A DNA stretch of 64,000 nt from Emticicia sp. 21SJ11W-3 (GCF_024138715.1 NZ_CP092074.1:2418001-2482000), one strand, 5' to 3'. Counted from the first letter of the stretch, positions 36,619 through 46,546 are shown. Made by a program: numbers and translations. The notes: generated by a model from the sequence alone, not told the origin.

Positions 36619-36945
36619 TCAGTATTGTAATACTTTGTTTACCTCTATCATCACAAAGGCATCGTCAAGCATATTTCTAAATTGTTCAAACTCGCGCGGT
36701 GTAAACATCAGGTAAAAATTACTAACAGGTGTTTTTAAACCTATGTTACGGCCATTGCAGCACAAATCTCCGGCATTAAAAACGGTATCACCATCGTCTA
36801 GTATTCGTCTGAACTGCCGCAGGTCTTCTTCCGGAAAAACAAACAACTGATTATTAAAAACCATGTTGTATTTTTGGCAGCAGGGGCATTTACCTACATA
36901 TCCGTAGCTGCAAGAGGCCAGTATTAAGAGTTTATGATTATCCAT
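36619..36945 (-). CDS. DUF6686-like cysteine-containing protein
   Basis: 108 residues, no signal peptide. The N-terminal half has a cysteine cluster (SCSYGYVGKCPCCQKYN) that resembles a zinc ribbon, and the rest alternates FPEEDLRQFRRIL with FTPREFEQFRNML. It looks like the DUF6686 family of Bacteroidota; I am only fairly sure of the name. It is the third gene of the fur operon, so a role in iron homeostasis is possible. Confidence 0.65.
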   Translation of the reverse strand: MDNHKLLILASCSYGYVGKCPCCQKYNMVFNNQLFVFPEEDLRQFRRILDDGDTVFNAGDLCCNGRNIGLKTPVSNFYLMFTPREFEQFRNMLDDAFVMIEVNKVLQY

Positions 36946-36948
36946 TTT

Positions 36949-37140
36949 TCATCGGGTCAACTTCTTTTTCAATACTTCAGCGTAGTTAATTTTATCATAG
37001 CCGTTTATTAAATCTTTAAACCTGCTAAGCAATGGTTGGCCAATCAGAAAAATCCGCTGATTATGCACATATTCAATTACCTCTGAAACCTGCTGAAACA
37101 GGGGTGCGGGGTTTTTGGTTATTTCTGAGTTTTCTTTCAT
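36949..37140 (-). CDS. Short hypothetical protein in the fur operon
   Basis: 63 residues, soluble and basic at the C-terminus (VLKKKLTR). No family recognised. It lies 32 bases after fur and 3 bases before the DUF6686-like gene, which supports it as a real operon member. Confidence 0.55.
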   Translation of the reverse strand: MKENSEITKNPAPLFQQVSEVIEYVHNQRIFLIGQPLLSRFKDLINGYDKINYAEVLKKKLTR

Positions 37141-37172
37141 GGCTTATCATAGTAAAGGCGCTTTTGCTGGCT

Positions 37173-37661
37173 TCAGTTATTAAGCGCCTTTTTGTTTTCA
37201 CAGTTTTGTTTTTCACAATGGCCATACAAAAGCAAATCGTGTTGGGTAATTTCAAATTGCATCATTTCGCCAATCATTTTCTGAATCTGCTGTAAACGGG
37301 GGTCGCAGAATTCTTTCACCTGTTGGCAATCCAGGCAAATCAGGTGATCGTGCTGCCTGAAATTGGCCGCTTTTTCATATTTGGTTACATTGTTGCCAAA
37401 CTGGTTTTTGCGTATCAGCCCGCATTCCAGTAAAACTTCAAGGTTATTATATATAGTAGCCCGGCTTACATATTGCTTTTTGTCGACCATTGTTTTGTAG
37501 AGGTCTTCTGCGTCAAAATGGTCATTCCTTGAATAAATCTCCTCTAGCATCATCATCCTTTCGGCAGTCTTTCGCAATCCTTTTTCCTCCAAAAAGATTA
37601 AAAACCTTGCAAGAGCTTTCTCGTAGTTTACATCTTTCATTTTTCCTCTGTTGCTGGCCAT
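37173..37661 (-). CDS. fur: Fur family iron-responsive repressor
   Basis: 162 residues. An N-terminal winged helix (GLRKTAERMMMLEEIYS, then SRATIYNNLEVLLECGLIRK) is followed by the dimerisation domain with the metal-binding QHDHLICLDC motif and C-terminal CEKQNCENK cysteines. It represses iron-uptake genes when Fe(II) is bound. Its promoter (TTG-N20-CAACTTTG on the minus strand) overlaps Fur box 1, which indicates autoregulation. PerR or Zur alternatives are less likely because of the divergent siderophore-type receptor. Confidence 0.88.
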   Translation of the reverse strand: MASNRGKMKDVNYEKALARFLIFLEEKGLRKTAERMMMLEEIYSRNDHFDAEDLYKTMVDKKQYVSRATIYNNLEVLLECGLIRKNQFGNNVTKYEKAANFRQHDHLICLDCQQVKEFCDPRLQQIQKMIGEMMQFEITQHDLLLYGHCEKQNCENKKALNN

Positions 37662-37701
37662 TTATAAGTGGTCTGATTTAATCCTGAATCTTATCCTGAG
37701 A

Positions 37702-37732
37702 CAAAGTTGAGGCTTATTTAGAATTAATCCAA
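37702..37732 (-). promoter_or_regulatory. Promoter of fur
   Basis: On the minus strand TTG (37732-37730), 20 bases, CAACTTTG (37709-37702), one base from consensus. The -33 part lies inside Fur box 1. Confidence 0.55.
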
Positions 37733-37736
37733 ATAA
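37714..37736. promoter_or_regulatory. Fur box 1
   Basis: 23-base near-palindrome with arms TTATTTAGA and TCCAAATAA around ATTAA; one mismatch from symmetry. It covers the -33 region of the fur promoter. Confidence 0.75.
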
Positions 37737-37746
37737 TTTTATCTAT

Positions 37747-37769
37747 TTATTTTTAATTAGTCTAAATAA
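37747..37769. promoter_or_regulatory. Fur box 2
   Basis: Second box of the same type: left arm TTATTTTTA, right arm TCTAAATAA, 33 bases from box 1 centre to centre. It covers the -33 region of the TonB-receptor promoter. Confidence 0.72.
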
Positions 37770-37773
37770 GATA

Positions 37774-37781
37774 TACATTTG
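37774..37781 (+). promoter_or_regulatory. -7 box of the iron-uptake operon
   Basis: TACATTTG, exact TAnnTTTG match, five bases after Fur box 2 and 34 bases before the receptor start. Confidence 0.65.
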
Positions 37782-37814
37782 CGTCATCAAATCAAACAAA
37801 GCATTTTTAAATAA

Positions 37815-40181
37815 ATGAGTAAACTAACACCCCACAAAATGAAGTCAGTTTTTACAGTGTTTATGCTAATGTGCGGTTCATGGGCATGGGCTCAGAACGG
37901 AACAGTGAAAGGAAGAGTGATTACCAGCGACGGTAAAGCAGCAGAATTTGTAAATGTAATTTTAAAAGGAACAAACAAAGGCACGCTTACCGATACCCTG
38001 GGTAATTACCAGATTAGCCAGGTGAAGGCCGGCGATTACACGGCGCAGGTAAGTTTTATTGGCTTAAAAGCCGAAACCAGAAAGTTTAGTATGAAAGCGG
38101 GCGAAATCGTTACGCTTGATTTTACGATGGACATAAACGCCAACCAGCTGCAGGAAGTAGTAGTGGCAGCCAACCCTAGTAAATATGTATCAGATTATCC
38201 TTCTATTTCGCTTCGGTTAAAAACTCCTCTTCTTGAAATCCCACAAAACATACAGGTAATTACCAAACAGGTGATTCAGGACCAGCAGATTTTTGATATG
38301 CTGGAAGGCGTAACCCGCAATGTGAGTGGCGCAACCCGTGTAGAGCACTGGGATACCTACGCCCAGATAAACATGAGAGGCTCGCAGATTGCGGCGTTCA
38401 GAAATGGTATGAACGTGCAGTCTACCTGGGGCCCGCTGGTGGAAGACATGAGCATGGTAGAGCGCATTGAGTTTGTAAAAGGCCCGGCAGGTTTTATGCT
38501 GGCCAATGGAGAACCAAGTGGTTTTTATAATGTAGTTACCAAAAAGCCAACAGGTATTAACAAAGGAGAAGCCTCAATGACAGTAGGCAGCTTTAATACC
38601 TATCGGTCAACATTGGATTTTGACGGAAAATTGACCGATAACGGCAAAATCCTTTACCGATTGAACCTGATGGGGCAGACGAAGGGCTCGCACCGCGATT
38701 TTGAATACAATAACCGTATATCAATAGCACCGGTTCTGAAGTTTCAGTTTACGCCCAACACCTCATTAACCGCCGAATACACCTACCAGTTTAACCAGAT
38801 GTCGGTTATTGGTTCAAATTACGCATTTTCTAAGAAAGGCATGGCCGATTTACCCGTTAATGCCACTACGGCAGAGCCGAACATGGACCCATCGAACATT
38901 AACGATAATACGTTTTTCCTGACGCTGGCACATAGCCTGAACAGCAACTGGAAACTGACCGGCCAATTGGCATATATGACCTACAAACAGATTGGGCAGT
39001 CGTTATGGCCAACAGGTTTTTCGGCCAATGGTGATACTTTAATCAGAGCTGCCTCTGTCTGGGACGTACTGGGCATAACAAAAGTAGGTCAGTTCTTCGT
39101 AAACGGCGACGCCAAAACAGGTGTAGTAGGCCACCGGATTCTGGCAGGTCTTGACATGGGCCAGAAAGATTTCTATCATGACTGGTCGCAAGGAGGCACC
39201 TTTAAAGGGCCGCAAGGTTTTAATATTTACAATCCTGTTCACGGAAACGTACCGGCATCGGCCTTTCCTAAATATGACAGAAGCCTGAGCCTACGCCAGA
39301 GAGGAGTTTATTACGCTCAACAGTATGCGGCCATTTATGCACAGGACGAAATCAGGTTCTTTGAAGATAAATTAAGACTAACCCTGGCCGGAAGATACAC
39401 CAGCGCACAAAATAGTGACCCATATTCTGGCTTTGTGAAATCAGAGAAATTTACTCCACGTGTTGGTTTGAGTTATTCTATCGACAAAAATACGAGCGCT
39501 TATGCAGTATTTGATCAGGCTTTTCTTCCACAGGCAGGCGCTGACGCACAAGGCAAAGGCTTTAAACCTGTTACAGGAAACAACAAGGAAATTGGCTTGA
39601 AACGCGAATGGCTGGGTGGTTTGTGGTCTACGTCAGTAGCTGCCTATAACATTACCAAAAACAATGTACTGACAGCCGACCCTAACAACCAATTCTTCTC
39701 GGTGCAGTTAGGTCAGACACAAGTAAAAGGATTTGAATTTGACCTACGCGGGCAGTTGATTCATGGTCTTGACCTTACTTTGAACTATGCATACACCGAT
39801 GCCAAAGTAACCAAAGACACGCAGGAGAAAAACGTAGGCGTACAAACGCCGGGGTCGTCTAAAAATATTGCAAATGCCTGGTTGAGCTATAAATCTACAG
39901 CGGGTAGCTTGCAAGGATTTGGCGTATCGCTTGGCGGTCAGCTTATTACAGGTCGTTCGTCATGGTATGTGTTTGACGGATCCAAACAAGGCTTGCCCAA
40001 CTATTTCAAAATGGATGGCGCCGTTTCTTATCAGGCCAACAAATTCGCTGTGGCCCTTAATGTAAACAATATACTCAATGCCTACTTATATATGGGTGCG
40101 TATTATACCTACAGCGACTTCTATTACTGGCAGGCAGAAGCAAAAAGAAACCTTCGTCTTTCAATCAATTACAAATTCTAA
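37815..40181 (+). CDS. TonB-dependent siderophore-type receptor
   Basis: Outer-membrane importer of 788 residues. A signal peptide is followed by a carboxypeptidase-regulatory-like domain (about 28-115), a plug domain (IQVITKQVIQDQQIF to about 250) and a 22-strand-type barrel ending in LRLSINYKF. RNGMNVQSTWGPLVEDMSMVERIEFVKGP is typical of FhuA/FpvA-like siderophore receptors. It heads an operon with a PepSY protein and has Fur box 2 on its promoter, so it is an iron-starvation receptor. A second ATG at 37839 would also give a signal peptide. Confidence 0.92.
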   Translation: MSKLTPHKMKSVFTVFMLMCGSWAWAQNGTVKGRVITSDGKAAEFVNVILKGTNKGTLTDTLGNYQISQVKAGDYTAQVSFIGLKAETRKFSMKAGEIVTLDFTMDINANQLQEVVVAANPSKYVSDYPSISLRLKTPLLEIPQNIQVITKQVIQDQQIFDMLEGVTRNVSGATRVEHWDTYAQINMRGSQIAAFRNGMNVQSTWGPLVEDMSMVERIEFVKGPAGFMLANGEPSGFYNVVTKKPTGINKGEASMTVGSFNTYRSTLDFDGKLTDNGKILYRLNLMGQTKGSHRDFEYNNRISIAPVLKFQFTPNTSLTAEYTYQFNQMSVIGSNYAFSKKGMADLPVNATTAEPNMDPSNINDNTFFLTLAHSLNSNWKLTGQLAYMTYKQIGQSLWPTGFSANGDTLIRAASVWDVLGITKVGQFFVNGDAKTGVVGHRILAGLDMGQKDFYHDWSQGGTFKGPQGFNIYNPVHGNVPASAFPKYDRSLSLRQRGVYYAQQYAAIYAQDEIRFFEDKLRLTLAGRYTSAQNSDPYSGFVKSEKFTPRVGLSYSIDKNTSAYAVFDQAFLPQAGADAQGKGFKPVTGNNKEIGLKREWLGGLWSTSVAAYNITKNNVLTADPNNQFFSVQLGQTQVKGFEFDLRGQLIHGLDLTLNYAYTDAKVTKDTQEKNVGVQTPGSSKNIANAWLSYKSTAGSLQGFGVSLGGQLITGRSSWYVFDGSKQGLPNYFKMDGAVSYQANKFAVALNVNNILNAYLYMGAYYTYSDFYYWQAEAKRNLRLSINYKF

Positions 40182-40187
40182 TCAGGT

Positions 40188-41342
40188 ATGACCTTTAAGA
40201 AATTAATAGGTAAACTACACCTCTGGCTCGGGCTTGGCTCCGGGCTGGTGGTGTTTGTGGTAAGTATAACCGGTTGCATTTATGCCTTTCAGGTTGAAAT
40301 TCAGGACCTTACGCAACCTTACAGGTATGTTGAGGTTCAGAACAAACCTTTATTGAAACCATCTGTGCTAAAGGCCGTAACAGAGAAGGCGGTGCCCAAC
40401 AAAGTAATTCATAGTATCACTTATGAAAGACCCGGGCGTGCGGCCATTGCCACTATTTATCATTACGAGCCATCCTATTATTATCTGGCTTACCTGAACC
40501 CATACACTGGCGAAGTGCTGAAAGTGAAAAATATGGATGAAGATTTCTTCCGTATCATTCTCGACGGCCATTTTTATTTGTGGTTACCAGACCGAATCGG
40601 GCAGCCGGTTGTGGCTACTGCCACGCTGATTTTTGTTGTGTTGATGATCAGCGGGCTGATTCTTTGGTGGCCTAAAAACAAGTCGGCGGCTAAACAAAGG
40701 TTCTCTGTAAAATGGAATGCCCGCTGGAGAAGGGTCAACTACGACCTGCACAATGTGCTGGGCTTCTACATGACCTGGGTGGTTATTTTTATTGCCATTA
40801 CCGGGCTTGTTTGGGGTTTCCAGTGGTTCTCTAAAGCCTATTATTATACGCTTTCAGGAGGCAAAACACAGGTTGAATACTATGAGCCGGAGTCGCCCTC
40901 TCAACCCCTTGCCTCTTCTATACCAGCGATAGACCGCATTTACGAAAAAGTAAGGGCCGAAACCCCCGAAGCGCTTACAATAGAGGTACACCCGCCTGAA
41001 ACCGGGAAATCAACCATTGCCACTGCCACCACTACCGATACCGATGTGTACTGGAAGCATGATTACAGGTATTTTGACCAATATACCTTGAAGGAGGTAC
41101 CGGTGGAACATGCCTTTGGCCGCCTGAAAGACTTATCGACAGCAGATAAAATCTTCCGGATGAACTACGATATACACGTGGGAGCATTGTTTGGTTTTTC
41201 AGGTAAACTTCTGGCATTTTTTGCCAGCCTTATAGCTGCCAGCCTGCCCATTACAGGTGTGTATATCTGGTGGGGTAGAAGAAAAAAGAATGCAAAACCG
41301 GCAGGCCAGGTTAAAACCAAAGCAACCGTACTGAATGCCTGA
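40188..41342 (+). CDS. PepSY-associated TM helix protein (siderophore-iron reductase-like)
   Basis: 384 residues with four membrane helices: near 15-35 (LGSGLVVFVVSITGCIYAF), 140-160 (VVATATLIFVVLMISGLILWWP), 190-210 and 340-360. Conserved histidines in LHLWLG, DLHNVLGFY and DIHVGALFG can bind haem. Such proteins (FpvG-like) are thought to reduce ferric siderophores at the inner membrane. It follows the receptor by six bases in the same operon. Confidence 0.85.
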   Translation: MTFKKLIGKLHLWLGLGSGLVVFVVSITGCIYAFQVEIQDLTQPYRYVEVQNKPLLKPSVLKAVTEKAVPNKVIHSITYERPGRAAIATIYHYEPSYYYLAYLNPYTGEVLKVKNMDEDFFRIILDGHFYLWLPDRIGQPVVATATLIFVVLMISGLILWWPKNKSAAKQRFSVKWNARWRRVNYDLHNVLGFYMTWVVIFIAITGLVWGFQWFSKAYYYTLSGGKTQVEYYEPESPSQPLASSIPAIDRIYEKVRAETPEALTIEVHPPETGKSTIATATTTDTDVYWKHDYRYFDQYTLKEVPVEHAFGRLKDLSTADKIFRMNYDIHVGALFGFSGKLLAFFASLIAASLPITGVYIWWGRRKKNAKPAGQVKTKATVLNA

Positions 41343-41404
41343 TTTCTGAAAGCAGTAATAATGGCCGATGTTCAATTGAATCCAATACATAAAATCATAA
41401 CTCT

Positions 41405-42109
41405 ATGAAAATTAAACTTGCAGTATTAGCCTTTATTCTGATGCCCTATGTGTTGCAGGCACATGGCTATTGGTTAGAGGTGAAAGGTTCTGGCAAACCA
41501 GGTGAGCCGGCCAGAATACAGATTTATTATGGCGAATATGTAAACCAGGGTAGGATGAAGGGTAAATCGCTCGACAAAATGAATGAGATTAAACTCTTTG
41601 TGATTGACGAAGCCGGAAACCGCCAGGACATACCTACCAAACAAACCGAAACACATTGGGAGGGTACCTTTACACCAGCAACTGAAGGTAATTACCAGAT
41701 ACTGGGCATTAACGAAACCCGCGAAGTGCAAGACTGGCACAAGCATAACCTGGGCATTGTAAGACCCATGCAGTACCTGCGCACCAACTATAAAGTGGGC
41801 AAAGGTGCCGTACAGGCTAAATCGGTCAATTACTTTGATATTGTTGCCACCGAATCAGATAATGGTATTAGCCTGACCGCTTTTAAAAACAATGTACCTG
41901 CCGACAAAGCAAAGTTGACCATCATAAGCCCGGACGGTTGGGAGAAAGTAAAAATAACTACCGAAAAAGGCAGGGCTTCATTTGTGCCAAACACCAAAGG
42001 GGTGTATCTGATAGAAGCCGAATGGATTGACAAAACACCCGGAACTTATCAGGATAAACCTTATGAGTCGGTCAGGTATCATACAGAAACCACCATTGAA
42101 GTAAAATAG
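41405..42109 (+). CDS. DUF4198-containing periplasmic protein
   Basis: 234 residues with a signal peptide cleaved near LQA-HGYWLEV. The mature N-terminal histidine and the two-Ig-like-domain layout (WEGTFTPATEGNYQILG, later LTAFKNNVPADKAKLTIISPDGWEKV) are those of DUF4198 proteins, often found next to metal importers. It may bind metal or a siderophore in the periplasm. It is in the iron operon, 62 bases after the PepSY gene. Confidence 0.78.
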   Translation: MKIKLAVLAFILMPYVLQAHGYWLEVKGSGKPGEPARIQIYYGEYVNQGRMKGKSLDKMNEIKLFVIDEAGNRQDIPTKQTETHWEGTFTPATEGNYQILGINETREVQDWHKHNLGIVRPMQYLRTNYKVGKGAVQAKSVNYFDIVATESDNGISLTAFKNNVPADKAKLTIISPDGWEKVKITTEKGRASFVPNTKGVYLIEAEWIDKTPGTYQDKPYESVRYHTETTIEVK

Positions 42110-42143
42110 GCTCCGACTACTGAATCCACACCACACTTTTGCC

Positions 42144-42359
42144 ATGAAATTTATAACCAATATCAGGAATCCGGATGAATTGCAGAGCCTGAGCGATGAG
42201 CTGAAAAAAGTGGGGGTATCTTCATTCAGAATTGATTTCGGCGCTCATCATATTCTTACCATCAATAATGAAGCGGTAAAAGAAGACGAAATAGAATGCG
42301 CCCTAAGAAAAGCCGGATGCAAATGCGTTTGCTTTAAGAAATGTAATTATAAAGCTTAA
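42144..42359 (+). CDS. Small cysteine-rich protein in the iron operon
   Basis: 71 residues, cytoplasmic. A beta-alpha-beta-beta-alpha pattern is readable (KFITNIRNPDELQSLSDELKK, then FRIDFGAHHILTINN), reminiscent of HMA metal-chaperone domains but without their CxxC loop. Instead the C-terminus carries five cysteines (CALRKAGCKCVCFKKC). It lies between DUF4198 and DUF6607 genes in a Fur-controlled operon. A metal-binding role is inferred from the cysteines and position; no named family is recognised. Confidence 0.6.
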   Translation: MKFITNIRNPDELQSLSDELKKVGVSSFRIDFGAHHILTINNEAVKEDEIECALRKAGCKCVCFKKCNYKA

Positions 42360-42545
42360 ATAACAAAGTGACTGGTTGATTTTAATCATGAATTATCAAT
42401 GATGTAATGGCGAGTCATTTCATAGACAAACCAATTAATCAAACTGTAATTAATTCAATCGCTTTTGCATAGGTCTGGCAAAACGCAAATAGGAAGTAAA
42501 AATCCATTTTTTAACTATAAATCAACTATTTTAATTTAAACAGAT

Positions 42546-43463
42546 ATGAAAAAAACATTCATGTTGTTATTGGCAGGATTTGGCGCATTTGCCCAGAAAT
42601 CGGCCGACATAGCGGCTATCAAAGCACAATGCGGATGCCATGAAGTGAAATTTGATTACGCAGAGACTTTCAGCCCCAATAAAGAGTACAAGCTAAGCAG
42701 CCAGTACCATGCGAAAGGAACCGAATATGTATTTGTGGTGGAGGAGTCAAAAGATAAGATTGTTATCCAACATTTACTGGCAATAGGCGACACCATGGTG
42801 GTGAAACACTGGCGAGAAGACTGGACCTACGAAGACCCAACCTTATTCAGTTTTTATAAAGAAAGTACCTGGAAATACACACCGCTTGAAAAAAACACAG
42901 TAAAGAAAGGCTGGTCGCAGAAAGTATATGAAGTTGAAGATGGCCCACGTTATGAGGGTTTCGCACAATGGTCGCACGTAAATGGCAAACACCTTTGGGA
43001 AAGCAAAGTAGATGCGCCGCTCCCACGTCGTGAGTACACCAAAAGAAAAGATTACAACGTTCTGAAAAGAGGTAACCGTATTTATGTTACAGATTACGGC
43101 TATCTGCACGAACAGGATAACGATAAAGTACTAAGAAAAGATGGCAAAGACCTGGTTTTAGTACAGGAAAAAGGTTTGAACGACTACCGTCGACTGGCTG
43201 ATGATAAAGCCTGCGAAGTAACTAAAAAATGGTGGGCTGAACATGGCGCTTTCTGGGCTGATGTTCGTGCAGAATGGCAGGGAGTTTTCGACCAACACAA
43301 AACTTTTACATTGAAACAATTTGTAAGAAGTAAAATGTTAAGCGAGCATCTGGAAGCCATTGAAAAAGAAAAGAATGATTCAGCAACAAACCGCAAAAAG
43401 ATTAAAGATGTCTTAACCCAATTTGTAACTTATAATACTGACGAAGTAATTGGCAAAAACTAA
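42546..43463 (+). CDS. DUF6607 family exported protein
   Basis: 305 residues with a short signal peptide (MKKTFMLLLAGFGAFA). CGCHEVKFDYAETFSP near the mature N-terminus and KHWREDWTYEDP, GFAQWSHVNGKHLWES, REYTKRKDYNVLKR further on are characteristic of DUF6607. The function is not known, but its genes commonly accompany TonB receptors and PepSY proteins, as here. The upstream gap of 186 bases holds no clear Fur box, so it may be transcribed with the operon or separately. Confidence 0.8.
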   Translation: MKKTFMLLLAGFGAFAQKSADIAAIKAQCGCHEVKFDYAETFSPNKEYKLSSQYHAKGTEYVFVVEESKDKIVIQHLLAIGDTMVVKHWREDWTYEDPTLFSFYKESTWKYTPLEKNTVKKGWSQKVYEVEDGPRYEGFAQWSHVNGKHLWESKVDAPLPRREYTKRKDYNVLKRGNRIYVTDYGYLHEQDNDKVLRKDGKDLVLVQEKGLNDYRRLADDKACEVTKKWWAEHGAFWADVRAEWQGVFDQHKTFTLKQFVRSKMLSEHLEAIEKEKNDSATNRKKIKDVLTQFVTYNTDEVIGKN

Positions 43464-43509
43464 GCCCTTGGTACAGATTTCAGAATTCTGTGATTTTTGA
43501 ATTGATAAA

Positions 43510-43545
43510 GTCCCGTAAGGCGAGAGCTTTGCGGGATTTTTGTTT
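43510..43545 (+). terminator. Intrinsic terminator after the iron operon
   Basis: TCCCG...CGGGA hairpin followed by ATTTTTGTTTT, 47 bases after the stop. Confidence 0.7.
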
Positions 43546-43570
43546 TATACAATGTGCCAATTAACGAATC

Positions 43571-43685
43571 TGGTATAGACGCAATGCTTGCGTCTTATCT
43601 TAGAATTTGATTTGCAAAGCATAGTTTTACATATCTGGTTCACCTAATATATATGCCATCAGAGACGCATGCAATGCGTCTCTAC
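43571..43685. repeat. Paired-hairpin dispersed repeat, copy B
   Basis: Left hairpin GACGCAA-TGC-TTGCGTC, right hairpin GAGACGCAT-GCA-ATGCGTCTC, same spacing and same AGAATTTG word as copies A and C. Each copy has its own stem sequence but compensating changes keep both stems paired. Confidence 0.75.
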
Positions 43686-43691
43686 TAATTA

Positions 43692-43728
43692 TAAAAAAGA
43701 AGCCCCATTGAGCAATCAACGGGGCTTC
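43692..43728 (-). terminator. Intrinsic terminator of the pyrophosphatase gene
   Basis: On the minus strand GAAGCCCC-G-TTGA/TCAA-T-GGGGCTTC followed by TTTTTTAT. It begins 36 bases after the stop codon of the gene. Confidence 0.8.
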
Positions 43729-43763
43729 AAAATAGCTTATTTTAAGCCTGAAAAGGCTCTAAA

Positions 43764-46010
43764 TTATTTCAATGAAGCAACGGCTTCTGCTTTAGCTACA
43801 TCCGCCTTTGAAGGGGCTGAAACAGCTTTTACAACCGGAGCTTTCTCAGGAACACCCGCATGTTTGGCCGGCACTGCAATGTATGGGGCAATAACCAATG
43901 ATACGATTGACATCAATTTAATAAGGATGTTCATAGATGGGCCTGAGGTATCTTTGAAAGGGTCACCCACGGTGTCACCGGTTACAGAAGCCTTGTGTGG
44001 CTCCGATTTTTTGTAGTAGGTTTCACCGTCAATAACCACTCCTTTTTCGAACGATTTCTTGGCGTTGTCCCATGCACCACCGGCGTTAGACTGGAACATA
44101 CCCATTAAAACACCCGATACTGTTACACCAGCCAGCAAACCACCCAGAATTTCGGGCGATGAAGTGTCTGGAAAAACATCTTTGAATCCGAAGCCCACTA
44201 AAACCGGCACTATGAGAGCGATGGCGCCCGGAAGAATCATTTGTTTGATTGATGCTTGTGTAGAAATTGCGACACATTTTTCGTACTCAGGTTCTGCTTT
44301 GTATTCCATAATTCCGGGGATTTCACGGAACTGACGGCGAACCTCGTTAACCATTTCCATGGCGGCCTTACCCACCGCAGAAATACAAAGGGCACTAAAA
44401 ATAAATGGAATCATACCGCCTATAAACAAGCCGGCTAATACCGGGGCTTTGTAAATATCGATGGCGTCAATTCCGGCAATACCTACAAAGGCAGCAAACA
44501 ATGCCAGTGATGTAAGCGCTGCTGAGGCAATGGCAAAGCCTTTTCCGGTAGCTGCTGTGGTGTTACCAACGGCATCGAGATTGTCGGTGCGTTCGCGTAC
44601 TTCCGGAGGCAACTGAGACATCTCAGCAATACCACCGGCGTTATCGGCAATAGGGCCGAAAGCATCAATCGCCAATTGCATGGCAGTAGTGGCCATCATA
44701 CCTGCTGCGGCAATAGATACGCCATAAAGGCCGGCAAAATGATAAGAGAAAATGATACCGGCTGCCAGAACGATGATGGGTAATACGGTTGATTCCATAC
44801 CCACAGCCAAACCGCCAATAATATTAGTAGCATGGCCTGTACCTGATTTCTGAACGATAGACATTACCGGGCGTTTACCCATAGCCGTGTAATACTCGGT
44901 GATAACAGACATTAAAGCACCTACTACCAAACCAACCACAATAGCCCAGAAGACACCCATGGCCGTAAACTCATGACCGCGAAGGTTCAGGCTGGCAGGT
45001 AAAATATTGGTTACCAGAAAATAAGAAGCTATCAGCGTAATGATAATAGACGCCCAGTTGCCCAGGTTCAGTGCGTTCTGTACTGAAGATTGATCGTTTT
45101 TGATACGCACAAAGAAAGTTGAAACCAATGATGCCAACAAACCAACACCGGCAATCAGCATGGGTAGCAAAACAGGAGAGAACCCACCATAATTATCGGT
45201 AACGTTAATTTCCTGCCCTAAAACCATTGTAGCCAGAATAGTAGCCACATAAGAACCAAAAAGGTCGGCGCCCATACCGGCAACGTCACCCACGTTATCA
45301 CCCACGTTGTCTGCAATTGTGGCCGGGTTACGCACATCATCTTCAGGGATACCCGCTTCAACTTTACCTACAAGGTCAGCGCCAACGTCGGCAGCTTTGG
45401 TGTATATACCGCCACCCACACGGGCAAACAAAGCAATAGATTCGGCACCAAGAGAGAAACCTGCCAGTACTTCAATGGCGGTTTTCATACCGATAGAAGT
45501 CAGGTCTTCTCCTTGAGCAAAAATGTTGTAAAACACAATGAATAGTCCTCCCAGACCTAAAACGGCAAGCCCTGCAACACCCATACCCATTACTGAACCT
45601 CCGGTGAACGATACCTGCAGTGCTTTAGCCAGCGAAGTACGGGCAGCCTGAGCAGTGCGAACATTAGCTTTGGTGGCAATTTTCATACCTATATAACCGG
45701 CGGTGGCAGAAAAAATAGCTCCGATTAAGAATGCAACAGCAATGATAGGTGAGGAATGAATAGGGGATTCGGCAGTGCCTTTGTTTGTGCCCAACCAAGC
45801 CAGAATAATGGCCGTAGGAATGGCAAAATATGCCAAGATTTTCCATTCTGCTTTTAAGAATGCAATGGCTCCGTCGGCAATGTAGCCTGAAAGCTTCTGC
45901 ATGTTGGCATCTCCGGCAGGTTGGTTAGAAACCCAACTGAATCGCCAAGCAGTGTAAAGTAATCCGATTATTCCGAAAGCCGGAACAAGGTAGACAATCT
46001 GTGAATCCAT
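43764..46010 (-). CDS. hppA: Membrane-bound ion-translocating pyrophosphatase
   Basis: 748 residues, about 16 membrane helices. The substrate motifs [18 protein letters not shown] and [24 protein letters not shown] are intact. It couples hydrolysis of pyrophosphate to H+ or Na+ export at the inner membrane. [10 protein letters not shown] has alanine where K+-independent enzymes have lysine, so a K+-dependent type is expected; H+ versus Na+ cannot be decided by eye. An Ala/Lys-rich C-terminal tail of about 25 residues extends past the last helix. Confidence 0.95.
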   Translation of the reverse strand: MDSQIVYLVPAFGIIGLLYTAWRFSWVSNQPAGDANMQKLSGYIADGAIAFLKAEWKILAYFAIPTAIILAWLGTNKGTAESPIHSSPIIAVAFLIGAIFSATAGYIGMKIATKANVRTAQAARTSLAKALQVSFTGGSVMGMGVAGLAVLGLGGLFIVFYNIFAQGEDLTSIGMKTAIEVLAGFSLGAESIALFARVGGGIYTKAADVGADLVGKVEAGIPEDDVRNPATIADNVGDNVGDVAGMGADLFGSYVATILATMVLGQEINVTDNYGGFSPVLLPMLIAGVGLLASLVSTFFVRIKNDQSSVQNALNLGNWASIIITLIASYFLVTNILPASLNLRGHEFTAMGVFWAIVVGLVVGALMSVITEYYTAMGKRPVMSIVQKSGTGHATNIIGGLAVGMESTVLPIIVLAAGIIFSYHFAGLYGVSIAAAGMMATTAMQLAIDAFGPIADNAGGIAEMSQLPPEVRERTDNLDAVGNTTAATGKGFAIASAALTSLALFAAFVGIAGIDAIDIYKAPVLAGLFIGGMIPFIFSALCISAVGKAAMEMVNEVRRQFREIPGIMEYKAEPEYEKCVAISTQASIKQMILPGAIALIVPVLVGFGFKDVFPDTSSPEILGGLLAGVTVSGVLMGMFQSNAGGAWDNAKKSFEKGVVIDGETYYKKSEPHKASVTGDTVGDPFKDTSGPSMNILIKLMSIVSLVIAPYIAVPAKHAGVPEKAPVVKAVSAPSKADVAKAEAVASLK

Positions 46011-46056
46011 AAATGAATTATTTTGAGTTTAGTAAGTATTATTTTAAGAATGTCTA

Positions 46057-46064
46057 CAAATTTA
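46057..46064 (-). promoter_or_regulatory. -7 box of the hppA promoter
   Basis: Minus strand TAAATTTG, 47 bases upstream of the hppA ATG. Confidence 0.5.
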
Positions 46065-46546
46065 CAATAAGAACTTGAATTAGAAAACGCACGATTTTGA
46101 AAAAATGACCGATTTTTTGCAAGTTATTGATGGTCAGTATTTTGAATGTGGATAAATTCCGCATTGTGTGGTCTGTTTGTTACTAAAGGAAGTTTTTTTT
46201 GCATTTTACTATGCTTTTTGAAAGTAAAATACCTTATAAATAACCCGTTTTTTCAGAGGCTGACAATTCGTCATATTTTTTGGTTGGAGATGTAAGAAAA
46301 ATTGCTTGTAATGCGGCCGAATGGAGCGCAAAGATGATTTGAATTTTGCCTATATAAAACAAAATGACTATTTATAACAGGTTTGTTTTTAGTGATTTGA
46401 TTTTTGATGAAGTTCAATTCCTAAATTAATTTCGGTAAACAAAAATCTTTATTAACTTTCTGACCAGATTCATACGGCTTATATTCCAACCTTTTTATTA
46501 GTTCTGTTTTTCCATCTTAACCTGATTTTTATAATATCTAACTACA
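46065..46546. other. Long intergenic region between divergent genes
   Basis: About 480 A+T-rich bases with no supported reading frame, repeat or strong hairpin. It presumably contains the promoter of the PIG-L family gene, but no good TAnnTTTG box was found close to its start. Confidence 0.4.

Noticed and set aside
42461-42485. Inverted repeat TTTTGC...GCAAAA before the DUF6607 gene
   Set aside because: Does not match the Fur boxes or the Crp-type operators found elsewhere, and the spacing to any -7 box is unclear.
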